A stretch of 37,982 nucleotides of DNA from Acidobacteriota bacterium (GTDB lineage: Bacteria; Acidobacteriota; Terriglobia; Terriglobales; Acidobacteriaceae). The stretch is from assembly GCA_013290025.1 (NCBI GenBank), contig JABCYV010000014.1, positions 1-37,982 of the forward strand. The letters run 5' to 3'. The position numbers were made by a program, and so were the translations under genes. This document shows, in pieces, positions 16,635 to 24,157 of this stretch. The notes below the pieces were generated by a model that worked only from the letters and a program-made list of their open reading frames with translations, was not told the DNA's origin and made no database searches. Every line of letters starts with the position of its first letter. The stretch's first letter is position 1.

Positions 16635-17408
16635 TCAGGGCGTCAATCCCTTGAATCCGCTCGCGTGCTTCACAAAGGTAAACAGGCTAAACAGAGCAAG
16701 CGTCGCCGCGACGAATATCCACATTCGCCATTGATTCCTGATTTCGGATGGTTCCGTCAAATGCTTTGCCAGGAGCGCCCCCAGAGCCAACCCAGTGACC
16801 AGCCCTCCAATATGCGCCGAATTATCGATGCCCGGTACGACCGCCCCGAAAAACAGGTTGTATCCCGCAAAAGCAACAAGGCTTTTCAGAGTGCCCCGCA
16901 GGGCTTGTTTAGGGATCGGAAGCCGGCCCAGATAAAGGGCTGCGATCGATGCCCCCGCCATACCGAAGATGGCTCCCGAAGCCCCCACGCCTACGACTTG
17001 CGGATGCAACCATAGACTGGCCAGACTGCCGGCCAATCCGCAAGCTGTATAGGTGAGCAGGTAAGTCCAGCGATCGAAAATTCGTTCCGCCAGGTAGCCG
17101 AGGTTCCACAAGCACCACATGTTGAGCGCAATGTGGATGATTCCCCCATGGACGTAATTGGACGTCAGTATCCGCCACGGTTGGGGCCCCAGCGATAAAG
17201 GTCCCCAGTTCGCGCCCCACTTCAGCAGTTGTTGGATCGTCGGTGCAGCCGGGGATGCGCCCGTGAGCACCATCGCTGCGAACACCGCGACATTGATTCC
17301 GACCAGAGCAGTTGTCACCGGAGGCTTGGTGCGAGCGACGACAGCCGGGCGCGAGGGCACGGGGGTTGGGGTCGAGAAGCCTGGATCGTCCGCTCGATTA
17401 GAAATCAT
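16635..17408 (-). CDS. Rhomboid family intramembrane serine protease
   Basis: This 257-residue multi-pass membrane protein has the rhomboid catalytic dyad: Ser144 in GASGAIFG and His199 in NSAHIGG. The HGGIIHIALNMWCLWNLG segment (87-104) carries the conserved His and Asn that form the oxyanion region. The WR motif of loop L1 is seen as PWRILTSNYVHGG. A proline-rich cytoplasmic N-terminus of about 30 residues precedes the first TM. Rhomboids cleave single-pass membrane substrates inside the bilayer; the substrate here is unknown. It is the last of three minus-strand membrane-protein genes; the gap of 73 nt to the transporter upstream permits, but does not prove, cotranscription. Confidence 0.92.
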   Translation of the reverse strand: MISNRADDPGFSTPTPVPSRPAVVARTKPPVTTALVGINVAVFAAMVLTGASPAAPTIQQLLKWGANWGPLSLGPQPWRILTSNYVHGGIIHIALNMWCLWNLGYLAERIFDRWTYLLTYTACGLAGSLASLWLHPQVVGVGASGAIFGMAGASIAALYLGRLPIPKQALRGTLKSLVAFAGYNLFFGAVVPGIDNSAHIGGLVTGLALGALLAKHLTEPSEIRNQWRMWIFVAATLALFSLFTFVKHASGFKGLTP

Positions 17409-17481
17409 AGACGTGAATATTAGCAGTCAGCGCAGAACTCTGGAGCCGTGGTGCGCGGAGCGTGAGGGTTGACACCCGCTT

Positions 17482-18438
17482 TCAATCTCCCACCGTTTCC
17501 ACCGTCGGCATCTCCTCCGGGACACTTTTCTTCGTGACTTGGGCGCTGGTCACCAGCACCACCGATGCCACCACGACTGCACTGCCGGCGAGGATGTACC
17601 CATCTACCCTTTCATGCAGCACTAGCCATCCCAGGAACACGGCCACTACGGGATTCACGTACGCATAGGTAGAGACCTTCGACGTAGGGGCATGTCCCAG
17701 CAGCCAGATATAGGCGGTGTATCCGATCCACGATCCACAAACCACCAGATACGTCACTGCTCCAATTCCGCGGGCAGTCCACACCGCGCGCGAGAAATCC
17801 CGCAAACCAGCGGCAAAGATGAGATTTGCCATGCCTGCGAAAATCATCTGCCATGCTGTGGCCGAGAATGGATCCACGTCGGGTGATTTCCACTTTTTCG
17901 CCAGTACCGAACCCAAAGCCCAACTGAACGATCCACCTAGCAGACTGAGCGATGCCCACAGCTGCACGCGTCCGAATGAACTAGTTGTCGATAGGTCTGG
18001 CCACAGCAATACGACCAACCCGGCGATTCCCAGGGCCAGGCCAAATTTGCCTCGCAGGGAAATATGATGATCGCCCAGCAAAAGCGAATCGAGCACCAGA
18101 AACCAAAGCGGAACCGCCGCCACGATCAGCGCCGCCAGACCCGACGCTATATGGGTCTCCGCGTATGAGAGCGTCAGGTTCCCTCCCATCAGCAGCAGCA
18201 CGCCCACCACCGCCATTTCTGCCAATTGCCGTGCGTCATAGCGAATATTTCTTCCGCGCAGCCAGCAAAAGGCCAGCATGAACGCGCCCGCAATAGTGAA
18301 CCGCGTCCCGCACATCAGTGCCGGCGGAATCTGCTCGACCGCAATATCGATCGCCAGGTAAGTTGATCCCCAAAAGAAATAAACCAACCCGAAGGCAAGG
18401 ATCACCGCAAACCGCTGCTGGCGCTGAGCTGAAGTCAT
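17482..18438 (-). CDS. EamA/DMT superfamily transporter
   Basis: This 318-residue protein has about ten hydrophobic helices arranged as two EamA repeats. The start (LAFGLVYFFWGSTYLAIDIAV) and the repeat boundary (SLLGGSFSWALGSVLAKKW) are typical of the drug/metabolite transporter superfamily, closest in pattern to YedA/RhaT-like exporters. Members move amino acids, metabolites or drugs across the inner membrane, and the substrate cannot be read from sequence. The C-terminal tail is cytoplasmic and short. It lies between the rhomboid and the permease on the same strand. No clear ribosome-binding site precedes the ATG. Confidence 0.9.
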   Translation of the reverse strand: MTSAQRQQRFAVILAFGLVYFFWGSTYLAIDIAVEQIPPALMCGTRFTIAGAFMLAFCWLRGRNIRYDARQLAEMAVVGVLLLMGGNLTLSYAETHIASGLAALIVAAVPLWFLVLDSLLLGDHHISLRGKFGLALGIAGLVVLLWPDLSTTSSFGRVQLWASLSLLGGSFSWALGSVLAKKWKSPDVDPFSATAWQMIFAGMANLIFAAGLRDFSRAVWTARGIGAVTYLVVCGSWIGYTAYIWLLGHAPTSKVSTYAYVNPVVAVFLGWLVLHERVDGYILAGSAVVVASVVLVTSAQVTKKSVPEEMPTVETVGD

Positions 18439-18545
18439 GGAAAAAGGAGAGACTAACTATCAGACGAGAGGGATGACCCGGGCGATTCCGAGAATTTGCA
18501 GGCAACCGGGCGGGCTGGAACCTGACTAGTGTTAGCGGCTTCTGC

Positions 18546-19637
18546 TCACAAACTATGTTGCAGAAGTCCGGTTCCGACGCCCGCGCAAATTCCCAGCAAC
18601 ATAACACCCCCGAACAGTGTGACGGCGGTGCGCCAGGAGATGGTGCGGCCCAGAATGAGCATCGGGTAGATGCTGAAAGCACCCAGCGTGCATAAGAGCG
18701 TCACGACGTAGGGCATGGGAACCCCCCGTGCCATGAGGATAAACGCCGCGGCCACGTCGAAGGCCATCGGCACAGGCAAGAACGTACCCACCAGAGCGAC
18801 CAGAATAATCCCCACCACACTGACTTTAGCGGGAACGTCCTGAGCTGGCGCCAGTTCGGCCACGACGGCACCTAGGGCAGCAGCGAGGATCATCAGCGGA
18901 ATCGTGTTTGCCGCCAGCCGCGCCACATGCCTGAAGTAATTTTTCAATGTCTCGCCAACGGGCTGTAACCACCTTTCGGCCCCGCGAACCGACGCGAAGC
19001 TGTGAGCCGAAGGCGCGGTTTGACGCACGATCAGAGGAACCAAAGCGATCAGCACCAGCGGAACCGCCAGCCGGACCAGCGCGATCTTCAACGGGAATAG
19101 AGTGAAGGCCATCGCCAGGACCACAACATTCAGCATCGGAGAGCTAATCATGGTTGCGAGGACCGTATTTGAACTCGCGCCCGCGACGAACAATCCTCGA
19201 CCAATGGGCGCAACACAATTGGCACAGACGCCCAGCGGTACACCGACAACAGCTCCCAAAGCAGTATTTCCCGCCGCGCTCTTCAACCGAATCTGTGGCA
19301 GGGTCGACAGCAGCGTGAGCAAAGCCGCGCCGAAACAAATTCCGAACGACATGCCAATGCGGTTGGTCCACATCCAATTCACCGTGGTGCGCTCGATCCG
19401 GGTCATCACAGGCATCGAGGGAGTGACCGGCAGGAGCGCATCAAAACTGAGCACGCCACTGACGTGGATCGCTTGGCCGCTGTGCAGCTTCTTGAGCAAC
19501 GCAGGATAGCGTGAATCAATCCAGAAGTAGAGTCCGATCGCGAGGCTCAGCAGAAGTGCGGCGCTGGTTTGTAGCAGTAGAGTTTTTCGAGCAGCGGCGG
19601 GCGAAGCTAAGGGCAGGCTAGCGGCGGCGGAAGTCAT
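18546..19637 (-). CDS. UPF0718/DUF318-type permease
   Basis: This 363-residue membrane protein has eight or more hydrophobic helices and the hallmark GVPLGVCANCVAPIGRGL motif. That motif, with its CANC cysteine pair, is characteristic of the DUF318/ArsP-like permease family (PF03773). A second related helix pair follows (VVGIILVALVGTFLPVPMAFDVAAAFILMARGVPMP). Some relatives export organoarsenicals or thiol-bound metals, but most are uncharacterised. No ars regulator or reductase lies nearby, so I do not assign arsenic transport. A periplasmic loop after the first TM (about residues 45-90) is longer than in ArsP. Confidence 0.82.
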   Translation of the reverse strand: MTSAAASLPLASPAAARKTLLLQTSAALLLSLAIGLYFWIDSRYPALLKKLHSGQAIHVSGVLSFDALLPVTPSMPVMTRIERTTVNWMWTNRIGMSFGICFGAALLTLLSTLPQIRLKSAAGNTALGAVVGVPLGVCANCVAPIGRGLFVAGASSNTVLATMISSPMLNVVVLAMAFTLFPLKIALVRLAVPLVLIALVPLIVRQTAPSAHSFASVRGAERWLQPVGETLKNYFRHVARLAANTIPLMILAAALGAVVAELAPAQDVPAKVSVVGIILVALVGTFLPVPMAFDVAAAFILMARGVPMPYVVTLLCTLGAFSIYPMLILGRTISWRTAVTLFGGVMLLGICAGVGTGLLQHSL

Positions 19638-19758
19638 CAGATCTCAAATCCTCATTCGGCAATTAGCAACTTGGCCGCGAATTATCCGTGACCGGCCCGC
19701 AACCAGCAATAGTAGGTTTCCACTAGTTCTAAGCGTCAGTCTGCCGCTGCCGGCGTGA

Positions 19759-19786
19759 TCAACGACGAACGGCCTGCGACCAACGA
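19759..19786. repeat. Degenerate heptamer run (4 units)
   Basis: Four consecutive 7-mers (TCAACGA, CGAACGG, CCTGCGA, CCAACGA) continue in one register. They share the CCAACGA theme with the runs at 14682-14702 and 20036-20070. The surrounding gene-free stretch 19638-20089 otherwise holds a promoter-like -10 box and one small open frame. Confidence 0.5.
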
Positions 19787-19821
19787 CTGCTTTGGGGGTT
19801 ACGCCGCCAGAGCTATCACGC

Positions 19822-19827
19822 TATAAT
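19822..19827 (+). promoter_or_regulatory. Candidate -10 box (TATAAT) upstream of the aminotransferase
   Basis: A perfect TATAAT is present; the hexamer 17 bp upstream (TTACGC at 19799-19804) is a poor -35. If used, transcription would begin near 19834, leaving a leader of about 255 nt before the aminotransferase ATG. The box is seen directly; its activity is inferred. Confidence 0.4.
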
Positions 19828-19836
19828 CATTTGGGA

Positions 19837-19962
19837 ATGTGTACCGATGCGCCACCAGAAACCCAATTCGCACCTGCCCGCTTGCTGGCTGCACTTTCTC
19901 GTATGCCCGCGCCGTCATCTGGCAGTGTTGCCGTCTCAGGCTCGTCCCAGCCTCTTCGGTAG
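19837..19962 (+). CDS. Possible 41-residue leader ORF
   Basis: An ATG nine bases after the TATAAT box opens a 41-codon frame ending in TAG. It would be almost leaderless. The peptide begins MCTDAPPETQFAPARLLAAL and is unremarkable, without a run of regulatory codons or a membrane segment. It is kept at low confidence because of its position only. Confidence 0.2.
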   Translation: MCTDAPPETQFAPARLLAALSRMPAPSSGSVAVSGSSQPLR

Positions 19963-20035
19963 CGACTAACCTTCGATCCTCGCAAGTCTGATGTCCTTAG
20001 GGCCGAAGTCCGCACCTACCCGCGGATCCAGTGGC

Positions 20036-20070
20036 CCAACGACCAAAGACCAACGGCGAACCGCCAACGA
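20036..20070. repeat. Degenerate heptamer tandem repeat (5 units)
   Basis: Five contiguous heptamers (CCAACGA, CCAAAGA, CCAACGG, CGAACCG, CCAACGA) end 19 nt before the aminotransferase start and just ahead of its GGAGG ribosome-binding site. They belong to the same sequence family as the runs at 14682 and 19759. Confidence 0.6.
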
Positions 20071-20089
20071 CTCTTTTTCGGGAGGATCC

Positions 20090-21445
20090 ATGACGACCAA
20101 GACATTGACCGGTCCCAAACTCAAGACTGCGCTGCCTGGCCCCAACGCTAAGCGCGTTCTCGATGGCGACAACAAATACATTTCGCCGTCCTACACCCGT
20201 TCCTATCCTTTGGTGGCCAAGCATGGCCGTGGGCTTGTCATCACCGACGTGGATGGCAATGAATTCCTCGATTTCTCCGCCGGTATTGCCGTGACTTCCA
20301 CCGGCCACTGCCATCCTGATGTGGTCGCCGCCATCCAGAAGCAGGCAGGCGAGCTTATCCACATGTCAGGCACCGATTTCTATTACGAGAGCATGGTGAC
20401 GCTGGCCGAGCGGCTTTCGAAGATTGCTCCCATGCCCGGTCCGCACAAGATCTATTACGGCAATTCAGGTGCAGAGGCCATTGAGGCCGCGCTCAAGCTG
20501 GCGCGCTATCACACCAAGCGGCAAAACGTGATCGCTTTCTTCGGCGCGTTCCACGGGCGCACCATGGGAGCGCTCTCCTTGACCGCTTCCAAGCCGCAAC
20601 AGAAGCGCCGTTTCGCCCCGCTCGTTCCCGGCGTCACCCATGTGCGCTATCCTGACGTTTATCGCGGTTGTGAAGGAGGCGCACAGGATGCTGAAAAATT
20701 CGCCCTGGGCTGCGCCCGCTTCATCGAGGACAAGCTCTTCAAGACCATCCTGGCACCGGAAGAAGTGGCGGCCATCTTCGTCGAGCCCGTTCAGGGCGAA
20801 GGCGGTTACGTCATCGCCCCTACAATTTTCATGCAGGAACTGCGCCGCATCTGCGACAAGCATGGAATCTTGCTGGTAGCGGACGAAGTGCAAAGTGGCG
20901 CCGGCCGGACCGGCAAGTGGTGGGCGATCGAACACACCGGCGTCCAGCCCGACATCGTCTGCATCGCGAAGGGAATCGCATCCGGTATGCCGCTCGGCAT
21001 CACCCTGAGCAAAGCTGAAATTATGGATTGGGTCCCCGGCTCACATGCATCGACTTTCGGTGGGAATCCCGTCTGCATCGCTGCCGCGCTGGCCACGCTT
21101 GATGTCATCGAGCGCGAAAACCTGTTGCGGAACTCAACCGAAGTCGGCAACCACATGCTCAGGCGCATGGCCGACTGGCCGAACAAGCACAAGCTGGTGG
21201 GCGATGTCCGCGGTCGCGGCCTGATGATTGGCGTCGAAATTGTGAAGGACAAGAAGACGAAAGAGTATGGCGCCGCCGAACGGGATCGCATCATCGAGTT
21301 GGCCTTTGAGCGTGGAATTCTGTTCCTGGGTTGTGGCCCGAGCACGATCCGCATTGCCCCGCCGCTCGTCGTCACCAAAGACGAAGCAGAAGTCGCGGTC
21401 GAAGCCCTCGAGGAGTGCATCTCTATCGTCGGCAAGGGCGCGTAG
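20090..21445 (+). CDS. Class III PLP-dependent aminotransferase (GabT/ArgD-like)
   Basis: This 451-residue fold-type I aminotransferase has the subgroup III landmarks: DVDGNEFLDFSAGIAV, GNSGAEAIEAALKLAR (PLP phosphate binding), and FFGAFHGRTMGALS. VEPVQGEGGY, the PLP-ring Asp265 in VADEVQSGAGRTGKWW and the Schiff-base Lys294 (IAKGIASGMPLG) follow. It most resembles 4-aminobutyrate or acetylornithine aminotransferases; substrate choice between these cannot be settled by eye. The ATG at 20090 has GGAGG directly upstream. An in-frame extension to 19991 would translate the heptamer repeats and was rejected. A MOSC protein follows 103 nt downstream on the same strand. No arg or gab genes flank it. 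Confidence 0.9.
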   Translation: MTTKTLTGPKLKTALPGPNAKRVLDGDNKYISPSYTRSYPLVAKHGRGLVITDVDGNEFLDFSAGIAVTSTGHCHPDVVAAIQKQAGELIHMSGTDFYYESMVTLAERLSKIAPMPGPHKIYYGNSGAEAIEAALKLARYHTKRQNVIAFFGAFHGRTMGALSLTASKPQQKRRFAPLVPGVTHVRYPDVYRGCEGGAQDAEKFALGCARFIEDKLFKTILAPEEVAAIFVEPVQGEGGYVIAPTIFMQELRRICDKHGILLVADEVQSGAGRTGKWWAIEHTGVQPDIVCIAKGIASGMPLGITLSKAEIMDWVPGSHASTFGGNPVCIAAALATLDVIERENLLRNSTEVGNHMLRRMADWPNKHKLVGDVRGRGLMIGVEIVKDKKTKEYGAAERDRIIELAFERGILFLGCGPSTIRIAPPLVVTKDEAEVAVEALEECISIVGKGA

Positions 21446-21463
21446 CCCGGCAATATTTGCGCG

Positions 21464-21508
21464 GGGCGGGTCGGAGCTTGCCCTGACCGAAGTCGAAGGG
21501 GCCCGCCC
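21464..21508. repeat. REP-like element between aminotransferase and MOSC genes
   Basis: GGGCGGG (21464-21470) and CCCGCCC (21502-21508) form a 7-bp stem. They enclose the words GAGCTTGCCCTGACC and GAAGTCGAAGGGG. The GAGC..TGCCCTGA.CGAAGTCGAAGGG wording is familiar from interspersed intergenic repeats in many bacterial genomes (recalled, not searched). Confidence 0.45.
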
Positions 21509-21548
21509 GGCGAGGCGCAACTCAGCAGGACATCTAGGAGAACAAACG

Positions 21549-22007
21549 ATGATCAAGGGTGCGGTGGAATCGATTCATATAGCCTCCGCCGCCAAGGTCC
21601 CGATGTGTGCCGTTGATCAGGCGCAGGCGACTCCGGGAGTCGGGTTGGAAGGAGATCGCTATGCCTTAGGGCAGGGAACCTTCTTCAAGCCGCAACCAGA
21701 CGTGGAGTTAACCCTGATTGAAGCGGAAGCAATTGAGGCGCTGCAAAGCGATTACCAGGTAGAACTCGCTCCCGGTGAGGCGCGCCGCAATGTTGTCACT
21801 CGCGGGGTGGCGCTCAATCATCTCGTCGGCCGGGAATTCCGTATTGGCGAGGTAAAGATTCGCGGCATTCGGCTGTGCGAACCTTGCAGCCACTTGCAGG
21901 CGCTCTCCGGACGTCCGGTAATCAAAGGGCTGATCCACCGTGGCGGCCTGCGCGCCCAGGTCCTCAGCTCCGGCACGATCCGCGTCGGCGACACCGTTAG
22001 CGAGTAA
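21549..22007 (+). CDS. MOSC domain protein
   Basis: This is a 152-residue stand-alone MOSC domain (the C-terminal domain of molybdenum cofactor sulfurases). It has GLEGDRYALGQGTFF near the start, LTLIEAEAIEAL, RRNVVTRGVALNHLVGREFRIGEVKI, and the conserved cysteine in LCEPCSHLQ, followed by a HRGGLRAQVLSSGTIRVGD end. Small MOSC proteins of this kind are proposed to handle sulfur or N-hydroxylated substrates with Moco (family knowledge, function mostly unproved). AGGAG lies nine bases ahead of the ATG. It is 103 nt after the aminotransferase, with a REP-like element between, so shared transcription is uncertain. Confidence 0.9.
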   Translation: MIKGAVESIHIASAAKVPMCAVDQAQATPGVGLEGDRYALGQGTFFKPQPDVELTLIEAEAIEALQSDYQVELAPGEARRNVVTRGVALNHLVGREFRIGEVKIRGIRLCEPCSHLQALSGRPVIKGLIHRGGLRAQVLSSGTIRVGDTVSE

Positions 22008-22152
22008 GCCAGCGGATTTGCCTGGCCGGGGCTTTCAACGGCTCGATCGCTGTATTTTCTGTGACTTTCGGAGTAGAACCTTCGTCCCGGCTTTCTTCTT
22101 GACACCCTATCTCACCGGAGCGAAACTCCGCTCAGAGCACTTGCAAATTTGC

Positions 22153-23247
22153 ATGGATCATTACTCCATCCTGGACCATAGTCCGCCCCAGGCACCACGG
22201 GAAACCATCCTGCCTGAGAGCAAATCCAAGCGATTTCCTTCGCCGCGCGAAGTCTCGCCAGATCGCCTGCGTTTTCCCGGCGATGACGGCGGCAAATCGC
22301 TCAATCACATGGCTCAGCGCGACCTCGATGCTGCCCTGCAATTGCTGGCGGAGCGCGCTCAATACATCACTGGAGCCTCCGGCGCAGCCATTGCGTTGCG
22401 ACAAGGCGACAAAATGATTTGTCGCGCCCGTTCGGGGGAATCCGCACCCGAGCTGGGCGCACACCTGCAGGTTGATTCGGGACTCTCGGCTGAGGCGGTC
22501 CGCACTCGCAAGATTCTCCGCTGCGATGATGCCGACACCGATCCGCGTGTGAATCGGGAGAGTTGCCGGTCGCTGGGGATCGCGTCGGTAGCGGTGATGC
22601 CCCTGGTCCGCGAGCAGGAGGTCAATGGAATATTTGAACTCTTGTCCGGTAGGGCCCGCGCATTTGAGGAACGAGACGTCGCCGCTTTGGAGCGGCTGGC
22701 CGAGATGATCCAGACCGCACTGGATCATGCCGACGCCGCGAAACGGGCGGAAAATGAAATGACGGTTTCAGCCAATACTGTGGCAGCCGGGCCGGGTAAG
22801 GTTGAATCCAAAGACAAGGTCGAATCGAATCCGCTGATGCGGCCAGCGCTTGAAAAAGAATCGGACATCACGCCAACTACAGAGGGCCTGGCCAACCCAC
22901 AAGCACCCTCGGCGATCATGGATTCGTCGCTTGCGGAAGTGCCAGAAGATGGCGCCGATTCGCTAGTGACTTTGCTGAGCGAGCGGGGCAACATTGGGAC
23001 CTGTCAGGCATGCGGATTCCCCGTCTCCGAGGGACGGAAGTTGTGCCTTGATTGCGAAGCCGATCAGATTCCGGAAACTGCCTCGATTGCGAGTCCAGCA
23101 ATCCCGGCCAGCGACGGCGCTCCGGAGTTTCTTGCCAATCTAGCTGCTCCTGAAGTCAAGAGCTGGTGGCAGTCTCATTCGTATGTGGTCGTTACCATCC
23201 TGCTGGTAGCGGCCACGGTGATTTTGATCCTCTGGCGCAACCTGTAA
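22153..23247 (+). CDS. GAF-domain protein with zinc ribbon and C-terminal membrane anchor
   Basis: The 364-residue protein combines a GAF sensor domain (about 60-190; LQLLAERAQYITGASGAAIAL, VAVMPLVREQEVNGIFEL), a low-complexity Pro/Glu/Ser linker, and a CxxC-N10-CxxC zinc ribbon (Cys284, 287, 298, 301). A single C-terminal TM (344-360) ends in WRNL. The topology implies a cytoplasmic sensor held at the membrane by its tail. No output domain (kinase, cyclase, HTH) is present, so it may work through a partner. The ATG at 22153 starts just before the first conserved part; an in-frame extension to 21940 overlaps the MOSC gene and was rejected. Its stop codon abuts that of the opposing gene with no gap. 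Confidence 0.82.
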   Translation: MDHYSILDHSPPQAPRETILPESKSKRFPSPREVSPDRLRFPGDDGGKSLNHMAQRDLDAALQLLAERAQYITGASGAAIALRQGDKMICRARSGESAPELGAHLQVDSGLSAEAVRTRKILRCDDADTDPRVNRESCRSLGIASVAVMPLVREQEVNGIFELLSGRARAFEERDVAALERLAEMIQTALDHADAAKRAENEMTVSANTVAAGPGKVESKDKVESNPLMRPALEKESDITPTTEGLANPQAPSAIMDSSLAEVPEDGADSLVTLLSERGNIGTCQACGFPVSEGRKLCLDCEADQIPETASIASPAIPASDGAPEFLANLAAPEVKSWWQSHSYVVVTILLVAATVILILWRNL

Positions 23248-23643
23248 TCACGTGCAGATTTTATCCGGCAAGAGAAAAGTGCTTTTCGCGAGGTCGGAAG
23301 CGAGTGTTCCGTTGCAGTAGTATTTCTTCAGAACGTTGTCTTTCCAGCTCAATAGGTCACGGTTAGCAGCCGCGAACTCGGCCCAGGTTTGGTGGTACCC
23401 GGCCCGAACCATTCGTTCCCGAATCAAAAACACGAAAGCCCACGTTATGGTCTCGTTATAGAGGCCGGGTTTGCCCTTAGCTGCAGCGAATTTCGCCAGC
23501 GAAGCCGAAAAGCGGTGGAGGGCTTCCAGGGCCGGATACCGGCTCAGATACAGAAAAGTCATCTTGACGTGGTCGAGGTGGTGAAAAGACTCACTGGGCA
23601 AGGTGCCATCCTCGAACTTCGCCATGAACTCATCATCGGTCAC
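23248..23643 (-). CDS. Conserved hypothetical protein with HHLDHV motif
   Basis: This 131-residue, mostly helical protein starts at a GTG with GGGAGG six bases upstream. The most striking part is SFHHLDHVKMTFLYLSRYP (residues 19-37). Its His-rich HHxDHV signature occurs, as I recall, in a widespread uncharacterised family of small proteins and could bind a metal. A second helical half follows (GLYNETITWAFVFLIRERM). It probably forms a two-gene unit with the upstream predicted ribbon-helix-helix gene (66-nt gap). The function is unknown. Confidence 0.75.
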   Translation of the reverse strand: MTDDEFMAKFEDGTLPSESFHHLDHVKMTFLYLSRYPALEALHRFSASLAKFAAAKGKPGLYNETITWAFVFLIRERMVRAGYHQTWAEFAAANRDLLSWKDNVLKKYYCNGTLASDLAKSTFLLPDKICT

Positions 23644-23709
23644 AGATCACCTCCCAACCGTAGAATCCGGCGGCGGCTTCCAGGAGTGGCAATGCTTTCA
23701 CCCGCCGAT

Positions 23710-23982
23710 TCATTCCGAATGGGTCGCACCTGCTTCACTGAGGCGGTGGCTTGCGCGGGAGTCCAAATCGAGACCATAGAACTTTTTCAACTCCTTGATC
23801 CGGCGCAAACTGGTTTGGTTAAAGGGACACTTTCCATCAAAAGCATGCAGAACAATGCCTTCGAGCAGATCACCGAGAGTCATATCGTGGTAGTCGGCAA
23901 AGGCCCTAAGTACCTTCAGCAGTCGCTTTTCCAGGCGGACTCCCGTTTGCACGCGATCGATCAGGTGTTTGTTATCTGGCAT
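23710..23982 (-). CDS. Predicted ribbon-helix-helix DNA-binding protein
   Basis: This 90-residue protein has an N-terminal pattern that fits the ribbon-helix-helix (Arc/MetJ/CopG-like) fold. A short strand (VQTGVRLEK) precedes two amphipathic helices (RLLKVLRAFADYHD and TLGDLLEGIVLHAF) with a turn between them. The remaining basic tail (RRIKELKKFYGL) is unassigned. Just upstream of its start lie three GGTA repeats at an exact 8-bp period, the arrangement MetJ-type proteins recognise. This supports the fold and suggests autoregulation. It leads a two-gene unit with the HHLDHV protein. A toxin-antitoxin reading is possible, but the partner does not look like a known toxin. Confidence 0.68.
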   Translation of the reverse strand: MPDNKHLIDRVQTGVRLEKRLLKVLRAFADYHDMTLGDLLEGIVLHAFDGKCPFNQTSLRRIKELKKFYGLDLDSRASHRLSEAGATHSE

Positions 23983-23987
23983 TGCAT

Positions 23988-24011
23988 GTACCTTGGTACC
24001 AATATACCATA
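23988..24011 (-). promoter_or_regulatory. Three 8-bp-period direct repeats (candidate RHH operator)
   Basis: On the plus strand TACC occurs at 23989, 23997 and 24005, each preceded by a purine (units GTACCTTG, GTACCAAT, ATACCATA). The middle unit sits inside the perfect palindrome TTGGTACCAA (23993-24002). The array lies 6-29 bp upstream of the minus-strand ATG at 23982, where it would cover the promoter or translation start region. Confidence 0.55.
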
Positions 24012-24157
24012 ACCCGCGGGAATGGGACTGCAGGATTCATCGCGTGCCCTGTCCACCGGCTGCTGTCTGAGGCCGGCAAGCCAACACGAGTAGGGCTCTG
24101 CGTTGACTTGGGTCGCCTGCGCAGCCTACCATCGGAAAATCTCCTGGGAGCTGGTTC

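Noticed and set aside
18546-19637. Arsenic exporter ArsP
   Set aside because: The family fits broadly, but no ars regulator or reductase is nearby and the N-terminal periplasmic loop differs, so no substrate is assigned.
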